From: Clostridium sp. OF03-18AA
GTDB taxonomy: Bacteria > Bacillota > Clostridia > Lachnospirales > Lachnospiraceae
Direction of reading: 5' to 3'
NCBI RefSeq assembly: GCF_003478035.1
Contig: NZ_QUEP01000014.1
Coordinates: 1-64,000 of the forward strand
DNA: 64,000 bases
Translations under genes and position numbers: made by a program
The notes under the pieces: generated by a model
Seen by the model: only the letters and a program-made list of their open reading frames with translations
The model's database searches: none
What the model was told of the DNA's origin: nothing
Part shown: one piece after another, positions 26,073-34,368 of the stretch
How positions within the stretch are numbered: the first letter of the stretch is position 1
How the letters are laid out: each line of letters begins with the position of its first letter

Positions 26073-27692
26073 ATGATACAGAAATTCCGAAAACTATCCC
26101 TGGAGAGCCAGCTCTTTTTAAGCTTCATGGCAGTATCCATCTGTCTTCTGCTCCTCTCCCTAAGTATCACCCTGTTCTCGACGATCACACGCCAGCGACA
26201 GGAGATCGATAAAAATATCAGTGCGCTCGCCTCCTACATCGCGTCGATGGACAACGTGATCTCCATGCTGGAAAACGGATATCCGGATGACTCTGCTATT
26301 GAAGAGCTGGATTCCCTGTCCGAAAACTTTTCCGACCTCAACGTCATCGCCGTCTACAACACCAACGGTCTCCGCTTTTATCACACGAACCGTCAGGAGA
26401 CCGGCGAGACCTTCGTCGGCGGCGAGGAAGAAGCGATCTTAAAAGGAAGCCAGCCCTACATCACGACCGGCTACGGCACCCACGGAACACAGCGGCGCGC
26501 CTTCCATGCGGTCCTCAGTAAGGACGGGCACATCATCGGCTTTATCATGGCATCCGTCTTCAACACGTATATCTTCGAGCAGATGCAAACGCTCTTTCCT
26601 ACCTATTTATTGGCCGCAATGGTCATGCTGGTGGTCAGTGTCCTTCTGTCGCACGGACTCGTATCGCTCCTGCGCGATTCCCTGATGGGCCATCATCCGA
26701 CCGAGCTTCTTGATCTCTATCTCCGCCAGGATGTCGTTCTGAATGCATTGGAGGAAGGTCTGATCGCAACCGATTCGAATGGCGTGATTGCCTATGCAAA
26801 CCAGGCGGCAAGACAGCTCTTTCAGCTGCCGCAGCCGGCGGGCACTGAAGGCTGCCATTTTAAGGACCTCTTTCCTGCCTCCCAGGCAGACCGCGTTCTG
26901 ACTTCCGGAGTTCCATCCTACCACCGGGCCTGCACCAACGGGAACCACAGACTTCTCGTGAGCGAAGTTCCCGTCAACTCCCAGACAGGTTCCCATGCCG
27001 TCCTGACCATCATCAATGACCAGACCGATATGGAAACCGTCATGGATGAGCTCACCGGAGCAAAGGCGATGCTGGACACACTGAGGACTTTTAACCATGA
27101 ATTCTTAAATAAACTTCATGTCATCCTCGGCTACCTCCAGACAGGTCAGACAGAGGAAGCCATCAAATTCATCATCAACAGCAACCTCGTCTCCAGCCAG
27201 TCGATCCGGCAGACAGCCGACTGCATCCGCGTATCAAAGATCTGCGCCCTGGTCATCGGAAAGATGATGCACGCCGCAGAACTCGGGATCCTGCTCACGG
27301 TATCCCCCGACAGCCGGTGTCTTGAGAAAGATCTGCTGCTGCCGATGGAAGATTACATCACGATCATCGGAAACCTTCTCGAAAACGCGATTGAGGAGCT
27401 TTCCAACGGGGAGCATGAGATCAAAGAGATCACGCTCGGACTCTACTGTGATCCGGACTGCAACATCATCACCTGTGAGGACACCGGCGGCGGGATCCGG
27501 CCGGATCTGATCGACCGGATCTATGAGCGTGGAGTCTCATCCAAAGGCGAAAACCGCGGAACCGGACTTTTCCTGATCAAACAACTTGTCGAAGAATCGC
27601 ACGGGGATATCTCCATCGAAACAGAAGAAGGAGAAGGAACCTGCTTTACCATTACATTTACCGGAAAGGAGAAACCATCATGTACCATGTAA
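26073..27692 (+). CDS. CitA/DcuS-type sensor histidine kinase
   Basis: 539 residues. Membrane helix 1 (about 12-36), an extracytoplasmic PAS/sCache-like sensor (about 37-172), helix 2 (about 174-200), a cytoplasmic PAS (about 215-320), then a CitA-type phosphorylation site FNHEFLNKLHVILGY, N box NLLENAIEEL, G boxes EDTGGGI and GTGLFLIK. Kinases of this class sense citrate, fumarate, malate or related carboxylates. Its stop overlaps the regulator start by 13 bases. The downstream GltS symporters and TAXI protein suggest that it senses glutamate or a dicarboxylate; that is inference. Confidence 0.93.
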   Translation: MIQKFRKLSLESQLFLSFMAVSICLLLLSLSITLFSTITRQRQEIDKNISALASYIASMDNVISMLENGYPDDSAIEELDSLSENFSDLNVIAVYNTNGLRFYHTNRQETGETFVGGEEEAILKGSQPYITTGYGTHGTQRRAFHAVLSKDGHIIGFIMASVFNTYIFEQMQTLFPTYLLAAMVMLVVSVLLSHGLVSLLRDSLMGHHPTELLDLYLRQDVVLNALEEGLIATDSNGVIAYANQAARQLFQLPQPAGTEGCHFKDLFPASQADRVLTSGVPSYHRACTNGNHRLLVSEVPVNSQTGSHAVLTIINDQTDMETVMDELTGAKAMLDTLRTFNHEFLNKLHVILGYLQTGQTEEAIKFIINSNLVSSQSIRQTADCIRVSKICALVIGKMMHAAELGILLTVSPDSRCLEKDLLLPMEDYITIIGNLLENAIEELSNGEHEIKEITLGLYCDPDCNIITCEDTGGGIRPDLIDRIYERGVSSKGENRGTGLFLIKQLVEESHGDISIETEEGEGTCFTITFTGKEKPSCTM

Positions 27693-28366
27693 TCATCATT
27701 GAAGACGACCCGATGGTCGCATCCATCAATAAACAATATATCGAAGTCAGTACCAACTTCCGTGTAGAACATCTCTTCAAAAACGGAGCGGAGGCTCTGC
27801 CCTATATCAAAACAAATCCTGTTGATCTCGTGATCCTCGATTACTATACGCCAGTCATGAACGGCGGTGAATTCCTCGACGCGCTCCATGCGGCAGGACT
27901 CACCCCGTATGTGATCATGGTCACCTCCGCGAATGACACGGATATCATCCGCTCGCTCTTAAACCGCGGCGTCACGGATTATCTTGTAAAACCGTTTGAA
28001 TATACACGTTTTAAGGCGGCTCTTGACCGTTTTGCGGAGATGAAGAAGTACCTGGAAGATTCCCATGCCAATCTGGACCAGCACGCCATCGACCGTCTGG
28101 TTTCCGGAAGCGAGCCCACAACAGAGGCAAAACCGACGCTGGCAAAGGGATTGAACGAGACTACCCTCAATATGGTCCGGGAATATCTGATGGCAAATCC
28201 TGACGGCTTCTTCACCAGCGAACAGATCGCTGAGCAGATCCATCTCTCCCGCATTACGATCCGGCGATATATGAATTATATGGTGGACACCGGAGAGATC
28301 ATCAGCACCATCGACTATAAGACGGGAGGACGCCCTTCCATCAAATACGGATTCGGGAAAAAATAA
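27680..28366 (+). CDS. CitB/DcuR-type response regulator
   Basis: 228 residues. The receiver domain has acidic residues EDD at 8-10, phospho-acceptor Asp54 (VILDYYTPVMNG) and Lys104 (VKPFEY). The C-terminal part (about 165-225) is a winged HTH of the DcuR/CitB class (FTSEQIAEQIHLSRITIRRYMNY). The ATG sits inside the kinase gene. It probably activates the following transporter genes. A hairpin follows the stop. Confidence 0.93.
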   Translation: MYHVIIIEDDPMVASINKQYIEVSTNFRVEHLFKNGAEALPYIKTNPVDLVILDYYTPVMNGGEFLDALHAAGLTPYVIMVTSANDTDIIRSLLNRGVTDYLVKPFEYTRFKAALDRFAEMKKYLEDSHANLDQHAIDRLVSGSEPTTEAKPTLAKGLNETTLNMVREYLMANPDGFFTSEQIAEQIHLSRITIRRYMNYMVDTGEIISTIDYKTGGRPSIKYGFGKK

Positions 28367-28382
28367 TAAACAGGCATTTCTT

Positions 28383-28416
28383 AAGACTCCGCACGGATCT
28401 GATCCGGCGGAGTCTT
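28383..28416 (+). terminator. Hairpin after the response regulator
   Basis: AAGACTCCGC (28383-28392) pairs perfectly with GCGGAGTCTT (28407-28416). Only CTGTT follows, so termination may be partial. The rest of the 333-base gap to 28700 is AT-rich leader DNA with one promoter and no gene. Confidence 0.6.
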
Positions 28417-28491
28417 CTGTTCAGAGCGTGGCGAACGAAAGTGATTTTTCCGATTACGATAATTACATAATTCGTTAGATACTTACATAAA

Positions 28492-28520
28492 TTGACATTA
28501 TATACAAAATATTTTATTCT
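28492..28520 (+). promoter_or_regulatory. Promoter of first gltS-type gene
   Basis: TTGACA (28492-28497), 17 bases, TATTCT (28515-28520). The leader is about 170 bases long, which leaves room for regulator binding or leader control. Confidence 0.55.
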
Positions 28521-28699
28521 TTTTATAAAGTTTTTACACTTTTTCCACCAAAATAAGCGGGGTATAAACGGTGGAAGCTGTTTTTTTACTGTGAGCAGTT
28601 TTTAAAAATACAGAAACTGAAAGATCTCAGCAACGCAAAAGGTAAAAACGACTGTAACTGATGCAAGACAGTTACCAAAAAAGGATTGGAGGATTTTTT

Positions 28700-29950
28700 A
28701 TGGAAAGTATCATCAGCTATTTCGGCACCTACACACCAGCTGCCGATGGCGCAATCGCAAATTTCAAATTTGAGTATTTATGTACTCTCGGCTTTGCAGC
28801 AATCGTAATCTTCCTCGGACGCGCGATCGTCGCACATTCCGCGGCATTAAGAAAATACGCGATTCCTGCTCCGGTCGTTTCCGGTATCATCTTTTCACTT
28901 CTGATTTCCGCGATCAAGATGACCGGCACAGTCAGTATCAGTTTTGACGCAAAGGTCATGAAAGATCTCTGTCAGAACCTCTTCTTCCTCTGCGTGGGCT
29001 TCGGCTTCAGCGCAAAGATGTTAAGACATGCCGGCGGAAAGCTCTGCGTCATGATCGCATTTGCTGCCTGCCTCCTGATCACCTGTCAGGATGTTCTTGG
29101 TGTTGCGATCGCTCACCTGATCAACTTAAATCCGCTCCTCGCTCTCCAGTGTTCTTCCGCAGCGATGTCCGGTGGTGTTGGTACCGCATCTGCCTTTGGC
29201 CCGATCTTCGAGGGCTGGGGTGCACAGGATGCTACAACGATCGGTGTTGCGGCAGGTACTCTTGGTAACGTTATGGGCTCCCTCATCGGTGGTCCGGTTG
29301 CGGCTTTCCTGATCGCAAAGCACGGTTTAAAGGCTGACCCGAACGATAAGCCGGAAGCAAAGGCAACCGGCAAGGCACCGGAGCTTGACAACACAAAGAT
29401 GATCATGATGTTCGCAATGTGCTTACTTCTCGCAGCTCTCGGTATGCCGATCTACTGCTTACTCGACAATATCCCGATGATCGAGATGCCGAAATTCATC
29501 GGCTGCCTCTTCGCTGGTGCCATCGCAAGAAACGTCATGGAAGCAGCAAACATCAAGTTCTATGTTCCGGAGGTTGACGCCATCGAGCATATGTTCCTGG
29601 AGCTTTACCTTGCACTTGTTCTTATGACAACAGACTTCACAAAGCTTGCCCCGGTTGCAGGCCAGATGGGTATCATCCTCGTTGCACAGGCGATCCTCAT
29701 GGCTCTGTTCGGTATCTTCGTATCCTTCAATCTCTTCGGTCGTGACTACGGCGCAGCTGTTATGACAGCCGGCAACATCGGTTGGGGCTGCGGTTCCGGT
29801 CCGAATGCCGTTGCGAACGAGAAAGCCGTTATGGATCAGTACGGATGGCACAACATCGCATGGGTTCTTTACCCGTCCTTCGCGGTTATCATCGATGATA
29901 TCTACAACCCGATCTTCCTTTCCATCTTTGGTGGATTATTCAAAGGCTGA
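28700..29950 (+). CDS. gltS: Sodium/glutamate symporter, GltS family (copy 1)
   Basis: 416 residues from the ATG at 28700, seven bases after GGAGG; the frame is open 13 codons further. About ten to twelve membrane helices in two inverted halves. The paired family motifs are SGGVGTASAFGPIF in the first half and AGNIGWGCGSGPNAVANEKA in the second. It takes up glutamate with Na+; the exact substrate of this copy is not shown. It is followed by a terminator and then by a near-identical paralogue with its own promoter, downstream of a CitA/CitB-type two-component system. Confidence 0.93.
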   Translation: MESIISYFGTYTPAADGAIANFKFEYLCTLGFAAIVIFLGRAIVAHSAALRKYAIPAPVVSGIIFSLLISAIKMTGTVSISFDAKVMKDLCQNLFFLCVGFGFSAKMLRHAGGKLCVMIAFAACLLITCQDVLGVAIAHLINLNPLLALQCSSAAMSGGVGTASAFGPIFEGWGAQDATTIGVAAGTLGNVMGSLIGGPVAAFLIAKHGLKADPNDKPEAKATGKAPELDNTKMIMMFAMCLLLAALGMPIYCLLDNIPMIEMPKFIGCLFAGAIARNVMEAANIKFYVPEVDAIEHMFLELYLALVLMTTDFTKLAPVAGQMGIILVAQAILMALFGIFVSFNLFGRDYGAAVMTAGNIGWGCGSGPNAVANEKAVMDQYGWHNIAWVLYPSFAVIIDDIYNPIFLSIFGGLFKG

Positions 29951-29996
29951 TCGGAAACATAAGGTTTTCACGAATTATACAGAACCTCCCTTAAAA

Positions 29997-30037
29997 ATCC
30001 CTCAGGAGAGCTCCCCACTCTCCCGGGGGATTTTTTT
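29997..30037 (+). terminator. Terminator after gltS copy 1
   Basis: ATCCCTCAGGAGAG pairs with CTCTCCCGGGGGAT with one interruption, followed by seven T. Confidence 0.85.
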
Positions 30038-30371
30038 ACGACTTATTTCTTACTGTCAAGTCTTTCTCCGTTAAGTATCTGTTCATCTTTATTGTTTCTC
30101 TGCATCTGTTTTTGTAAGTTTTTTACTGTAATTTTATAACTTTAGTTACTTTTGTCGGTTAATAGTTTCGAAAAATTGCAAATATTTTTATAATATTTTA
30201 TACTTTTTTCATAAATTTTAGCAACGGTCCTTCCTGATTTTCAAGTTACTAAAGTTTTATCTTCCGGGTGATCCGACCGTTTCCTCTGTGGGGAGACAGA
30301 AAACCTTCCGGTCTCAGAAGCGGACGGAATGATATGACCCGGAAAGCCAAAAAAGGATTGGAGGAACTCTT
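30038..30371 (+). promoter_or_regulatory. Leader of gltS copy 2 with promoter at 30176-30204
   Basis: TTGCAA (30176-30181), 17 bases, TATACT (30199-30204) gives a transcript with a leader of about 160 bases, as for copy 1. The last 25 bases before the ATG (AAAAAAGGATTGGAGGA) are identical in the two leaders. No gene is seen in this stretch. Confidence 0.6.
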
Positions 30372-31622
30372 ATGGAAAGTATCATCAGTTATTTCGGCAC
30401 CTACAAACCGGCAGCCGACGGAGCAGTCGCCTCTTTCAAGTTTGAGTACCTGTGTACTCTCGGTTTCGCGGCCATCGTGATCTTCCTCGGCAGGGCCATC
30501 GTTGCCCGTTCTGAGACGCTCAGAAAATACGCGATTCCGGCGCCTGTTATTTCCGGTCTGATCTTCTCGATCATCGTATCCTGCATCAAGGGGGCAGGAA
30601 TCGTCGGAATCTCCTTCGACGCGACGATCATGAAGGATCTCTGCCAGAACTTATTCTTCCTCTGCGTAGGCTTCGGCTTCAGCGCAAAGATGTTAAGACA
30701 TGCGGGCGGAAAACTCTGTGCCCTGATCGCATTCGCTGCATGCCTCCTGATCACCTGCCAGGACCTTTTAGGTTATGCCCTGAGCCAGCTGATCGGCATG
30801 CATCCGCTCCTGGCCCTTCAGTGCTCTTCCGCAGCCATGTCCGGCGGCGTTGGTACTGCTTCTGCATTTGGCCCGATCTTTGAAGAGTGGGGCGCTGCAG
30901 ACGCTACCGTTGTCGGTGTTGCGGCAGGTACCATGGGAAACATCATGGGCTCCCTCATCGGCGGCCCGGTCGCTGCTTTTCTAATTGCAAAGCACGGCTT
31001 AAAATCTGATCCGAACGACAAGCCGGAAGCACACGCAACCGGTAAAGTTCCGGAACTCGACAACACAAGAATGATCATGATGTTTGCATTATGTCTTCTT
31101 CTCGCAGCACTCGGTATGCCGATCTACTGCTTACTCGACAACATCCCGATGATCGAGATGCCGAAATTCATCGGCTGCCTCTTCGCAGGTGCCATCGCAA
31201 GAAACGTCATGGAAGCTGCCGGCATCAAGTTCTATGTTCCGGAAGTAGAAGCGATCGAGCATATGTTCCTTGAGCTTTACCTTGCACTCGTTCTCATGAC
31301 CACAGACTTTACAAAGCTTGCTCCGCTTGCAGGTCAGATGGGAATCGTTCTCGTTGCACAGGGTATCTTCATGGCACTCTTTGGAATCTTTGTATCCTTC
31401 AATCTCTTCGGCCGCGATTACGGCGCAGCTGTCATGACAGCCGGAAACATCGGCTGGGGCTGCGGTTCCGGTTCCAATGCCGTCGCAAACGAGAAAGCGA
31501 TCATGGACCAGTACGGCTGGCACACCATCGCATGGGTTTTGTATCCGTCCTTTGCCGTTATCATCGACGATATCTACAACCCGATCTTCCTTTCTATCTT
31601 CGGAGGCTTATTCCGTTCATAG
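30372..31622 (+). CDS. gltS: Sodium/glutamate symporter, GltS family (copy 2)
   Basis: 416 residues, the same length as copy 1 and roughly 90 percent identical by eye, with the same motifs (SGGVGTASAFGPIF; AGNIGWGCGSGSNAVANEKA). Differences cluster in the N-terminal loops (KGAGIVGISFDATIM against KMTGTVSISFDAKVM) and near GMHPLLAL. The tandem copies therefore come from a duplication that has been kept; separate promoters suggest different expression or slightly different substrates. RBS GGAGG precedes the ATG by eight bases. A strong terminator follows. Confidence 0.93.
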   Translation: MESIISYFGTYKPAADGAVASFKFEYLCTLGFAAIVIFLGRAIVARSETLRKYAIPAPVISGLIFSIIVSCIKGAGIVGISFDATIMKDLCQNLFFLCVGFGFSAKMLRHAGGKLCALIAFAACLLITCQDLLGYALSQLIGMHPLLALQCSSAAMSGGVGTASAFGPIFEEWGAADATVVGVAAGTMGNIMGSLIGGPVAAFLIAKHGLKSDPNDKPEAHATGKVPELDNTRMIMMFALCLLLAALGMPIYCLLDNIPMIEMPKFIGCLFAGAIARNVMEAAGIKFYVPEVEAIEHMFLELYLALVLMTTDFTKLAPLAGQMGIVLVAQGIFMALFGIFVSFNLFGRDYGAAVMTAGNIGWGCGSGSNAVANEKAIMDQYGWHTIAWVLYPSFAVIIDDIYNPIFLSIFGGLFRS

Positions 31623-31668
31623 AAATACATGTGACATTCACTAAAGGTCATTTGACCTCCCTCTTTTC

Positions 31669-31704
31669 ACCGGGCGGAATCCCCCACTTTCCGCCCGGTT
31701 TTTT
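31669..31704 (+). terminator. Terminator after gltS copy 2
   Basis: ACCGGGCGGAA (31669-31679) pairs perfectly with TTCCGCCCGGT (31689-31699), followed by six T. Confidence 0.93.
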
Positions 31705-31726
31705 GCCCGGTTTTTTCAAAATAACA

Positions 31727-31756
31727 TTGAATCTGCGATGGTTTTTATGCTATACT
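31727..31756 (+). promoter_or_regulatory. Promoter of the TAXI lipoprotein gene
   Basis: TTGAAT (31727-31732), 18 bases, TATACT (31751-31756), about 75 bases before the ATG. Confidence 0.6.
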
Positions 31757-31832
31757 CATTCCAAAAGTTACAAAACTTGTCAGGTTCTTTTTACAGCCGA
31801 CAAGTTTTAATACAAGGAATGGGATATACTTC

Positions 31833-32846
31833 ATGCATAAATTTTTACACATAATTTCTTTGTTCCTCGCCTGTACCGGTCTTGTCCTTGGTGGATGCGG
31901 AAAATCATCCGAAACTGCGCAGCGCCAGACAGAAGCAAGATCAGATTCTTTAAAGATCCTTACGATCGGAACTGCCGACAGCGGCGGAACGATGTATCCG
32001 GTCGGAAAGGCGATCTCCCTCGTGATAGGAGATGCTGATTCTTCCATCAAGATCAATATCAGCGCCTCGACCGGCTCCTCCGGAAATGTCCACTCTCTCC
32101 AGGACGGCAGTATCGATCTCGGACTTGTGAGCGGCGACATTGCTTTCTCCGCGGTAAACGGGACCGGTGAATTCAAGGATCACGAATTCAAAGATCTGAA
32201 AGTCATTGCGGCTCTCTATCCGAGTCTTTCGAACTGGATGGCGCGGGATGACTCCGGGATCTTTTATGTTCACGACTTAAAAGGAAACCGTCTCGGTGTC
32301 GGTCCCCAGGATTCCACCACAGAGCTCGCGGCAAAGGTTTCCCTGGGCACTCTCGGAATCACCGACCAGAACTCCACCTTCGTCAACTGTGGTCTCGGAT
32401 CAGGCGCTGACGAGGTTAAAAACAGGACGCTCGACGCGATCCATGGATTTACCGGGGTGCCGATCTCCGGGCTTGCGGAGCTGGCAGACACGGTTCCATG
32501 CCATCTTTTAAAATACACGGACTCCGAGCTCCGCTCCATCATCCGCTCGAACCCGTTCTACTATATGGATCAGATCCCGTCTGGAACTTATAAAGGCCAG
32601 GACGAAGATATCGCAACCTTCGGGATCAAGGCCCTCCTCTGCGTCCGCGCAGATCTGGATGAAGACCTCGTCTACGAGATCACCTCGATCCTCTATGAGA
32701 ACCGTGACCGCTTAAAGGACCTTCACCCCGCCCTCTCCTACACCGCCCAGTCCGGGTTCATGTTCAACGATCTCCCGATCGAACTGCATGCCGGAGCAGA
32801 GCGTTTTTATAAGGAAAAGGGACTTTTGGAGGAACACAGCAGGTAG
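31833..32846 (+). CDS. TAXI-family solute-binding lipoprotein without TRAP membrane partners
   Basis: 337 residues. The signal peptide ends in a lipobox (LVLGGC), so the mature protein is anchored to the outer face of the membrane at Cys21. The TAXI pattern follows: LTIGTADSGGTMYPVGKAIS, INISASTGSSGNV, and the GADEVKNRTLDAIHGF region. TAXI proteins normally feed a fused TRAP membrane protein; characterised members bind glutamate or related acids. No TRAP permease is in the window, and the nearest transporters are the two GltS copies just upstream. It may serve an unlinked permease, a GltS protein, or the CitA-type sensor. It has its own promoter and terminator. Confidence 0.88.
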   Translation: MHKFLHIISLFLACTGLVLGGCGKSSETAQRQTEARSDSLKILTIGTADSGGTMYPVGKAISLVIGDADSSIKINISASTGSSGNVHSLQDGSIDLGLVSGDIAFSAVNGTGEFKDHEFKDLKVIAALYPSLSNWMARDDSGIFYVHDLKGNRLGVGPQDSTTELAAKVSLGTLGITDQNSTFVNCGLGSGADEVKNRTLDAIHGFTGVPISGLAELADTVPCHLLKYTDSELRSIIRSNPFYYMDQIPSGTYKGQDEDIATFGIKALLCVRADLDEDLVYEITSILYENRDRLKDLHPALSYTAQSGFMFNDLPIELHAGAERFYKEKGLLEEHSR

Positions 32847-32874
32847 GCGGCAGGATTTCGAATGCATGGTTTCC

Positions 32875-32910
32875 ACACATCACCAGATTTTTTCTGGTGG
32901 TGTGTTTTTT
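32875..32910 (+). terminator. Terminator of the TAXI gene
   Basis: ACACATCACCAGA pairs with TCTGGTGGTGTGT, followed by a run of T up to 32910. Confidence 0.85.
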
Positions 32911-32949
32911 GTTACAGTGCGCAGGCATAGAGTGCCCGTGTACTGTAAC
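32911..32949. repeat. R1 hairpin repeat, copy 1
   Basis: A 39-base imperfect palindrome bounded by GTTACAGT and ACTGTAAC with an inner GGCA/TGCC stem. Its reverse complement matches 53146-53184 at 37 of 39 positions. Confidence 0.8.
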
Positions 32950-32989
32950 GTGTTTTTCTTTTCGTACGCAGAAAAATCATCTTTACCCC

Positions 32990-33018
32990 TTGTCATATAG
33001 TTTTTAATACTATATAAT
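32990..33018 (+). promoter_or_regulatory. Promoter of the DUF1836 gene with overlapping palindrome
   Basis: TTGTCA (32990-32995), 17 bases, TATAAT (33013-33018). TATAGT and ACTATA (32996-33014) form an inverted repeat across the spacer, a possible operator. Confidence 0.7.
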
Positions 33019-33041
33019 AGATGGATGAAAGGAGTTTCACC

Positions 33042-33665
33042 ATGAAAACGAATGAAGAACGACTGAATGAGCTGCTCGCTCACCTGGACAGCCTCGACCA
33101 TATTCATGTAGACGAGATCCCGCAGATCGACCTTTACATGGATCAGGTGACGACCTTTATGGAGAAGCACCTCGGTGAGTTAAAGCGCTACCCGGAAGAC
33201 AAGGTCCTGACAAAAACGATGATCAACAACTATGCGAAGAACAACCTGCTTCCATCCCCGGTAAAGAAAAAGTATACCCAGGAACATATCCTGCTCCTGG
33301 TATTTATCTATTATTTTAAAAATCTGCTGAGTTTTACGGATATCGAAACGGTTCTTTCCTATGTTACAGAGCACCATTTCGATACGGATGACGAATCTTC
33401 CCTTGCGGAGATCTACACGAAGGTCTTCTCGATGGAACACGGACAGATGGATCGGTTAAAGGAAGATGTGAAAGAGAAATTTGAGAAGGCGAAGGAGACG
33501 TTTCCTTCCGGCGCAGAGGGCAGCGCAGAGCCGGAAAATGCGGAATCGCTCCAGCTTTTCGGGTTTATCTGTGAGCTCGCCTTTGATGTGTTCTTAAAAA
33601 AGCAGATGATCGAGCGCCTGGCCGACGAACTCAGGGCTGAGAATCCGCCGAAAAAGAAAAAATAA
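33042..33665 (+). CDS. DUF1836 domain protein (MerR-like winged helix)
   Basis: 207 residues from the ATG at 33042, seven bases after AAAGGAG; an open ATG at 33021 has no site. The family core is residues 20-130: KVLTKTMINNYAKNNLLPSPVKKKYTQEHILLLVFIYYFKNLLS, which looks like a MerR-type winged helix-turn-helix. The C-terminal part is charged and ends in a Lys cluster (PPKKKK). The role is unknown; DNA binding is inferred from the fold. The palindrome within its promoter would suit autoregulation. It converges on yerC with a shared terminator. Confidence 0.88.
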   Translation: MKTNEERLNELLAHLDSLDHIHVDEIPQIDLYMDQVTTFMEKHLGELKRYPEDKVLTKTMINNYAKNNLLPSPVKKKYTQEHILLLVFIYYFKNLLSFTDIETVLSYVTEHHFDTDDESSLAEIYTKVFSMEHGQMDRLKEDVKEKFEKAKETFPSGAEGSAEPENAESLQLFGFICELAFDVFLKKQMIERLADELRAENPPKKKK

Positions 33666-33666
33666 T

Positions 33667-33745
33667 GTAGCTGTTCAGTACCTTCACACCTACGGGAACC
33701 TCCCCCCGGAGCTTCCCTTCGGATGCATGGCAGATTACGGGCAAA
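33667..33745. repeat. R2-type intergenic repeat, copy 2
   Basis: GTAGCTGTTCAGTACC, then CTTCGGATGCATGGCA and GATTACGGGCAAA. It shares about 65 of 78 positions with 55657-55735. It lacks the AAAAATCCATT terminator-like half of the other copies. Confidence 0.75.
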
Positions 33746-33756
33746 CTAATATACCA

Positions 33757-33811
33757 AAAGACCTTCGTCCGGAAGCAGATCCCCATTCCGCTCCTGTACG
33801 AAGGTCTTTTT
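33757..33811. terminator. Bidirectional terminator between DUF1836 and yerC genes
   Basis: AAAAGACCTTCGT (from 33756) pairs with ACGAAGGTCTTTT; A and T runs on both sides allow function for both convergent genes. Confidence 0.8.
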
Positions 33812-33820
33812 CTTCATATC

Positions 33821-34141
33821 TTATTTTTCCGCATCGTCCTCATCATCGAGTTTTTCGAATCCGAGACGCTTAAATACCATATCATATCCGTCGCTTCCGT
33901 AGTTTAAGGAACGGTTTACACGGCTGATCGTCGCGGTGGAAGCACCTGTGCTCTCCGCGATATCGAGATACGTCCGTTTCTCTCTCAGCATTTTTGCAAC
34001 TTCATAACGCTGGGATAAGGACAAAAGCTCATTCACTGTGCAGACATCCTCAAAAAACGCATAGCACTCTTCCGGTGTCTTTAATGTCAGGATTGCCTCA
34101 AAAAGATGGTCGACCGCATCTGTCTTGATTTTCTTGTTCAT
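33821..34141 (-). CDS. YerC/YecD-family TrpR-related regulator
   Basis: 106 residues. The protein is an all-helical TrpR-like domain: LTLKTPEECYAFFEDVCTVNEL, then the HTH TYLDIAESTGASTATISRVNRSL, which includes the TATISR recognition helix. The C-terminal DDEDDAEK tail is acidic. Members of this family are uncharacterised repressor-like proteins common in Firmicutes. It stands alone; a possible minus-strand promoter is TGGACT, 17 bases, TAAACT near 34240-34268. Confidence 0.9.
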   Translation of the reverse strand: MNKKIKTDAVDHLFEAILTLKTPEECYAFFEDVCTVNELLSLSQRYEVAKMLREKRTYLDIAESTGASTATISRVNRSLNYGSDGYDMVFKRLGFEKLDDEDDAEK

Positions 34142-34296
34142 GATACCTGTTACCCCTTCTGCTTCATATTTGCAGCAGAGTCTGGATCTTTTTCTGCTGC
34201 ATTTTTATGGATCGATCTGTTTCACGCACTAATCACAGTTTAACACGTTAGATTCAAAAAGTCCAGTCTTTCTGTATAAAAAAGCGGAAATAGTTA

Positions 34297-34330
34297 TGGC
34301 TGCCATATCCCGATGGAATATCGGCAGCCA
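34297..34330 (-). terminator. Hairpin after the PTS operon
   Basis: TGGCTGCC...ATAT pairs with ATAT...GGCAGCCA. It is 39 bases past the last PTS-operon stop; the T run (TTTTTT) is about 12 bases further, so the terminator is not ideal. Confidence 0.5.
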
Positions 34331-34368
34331 ATTTTGCATTTCGATATCATGAACCTTTTTTTCATTTC

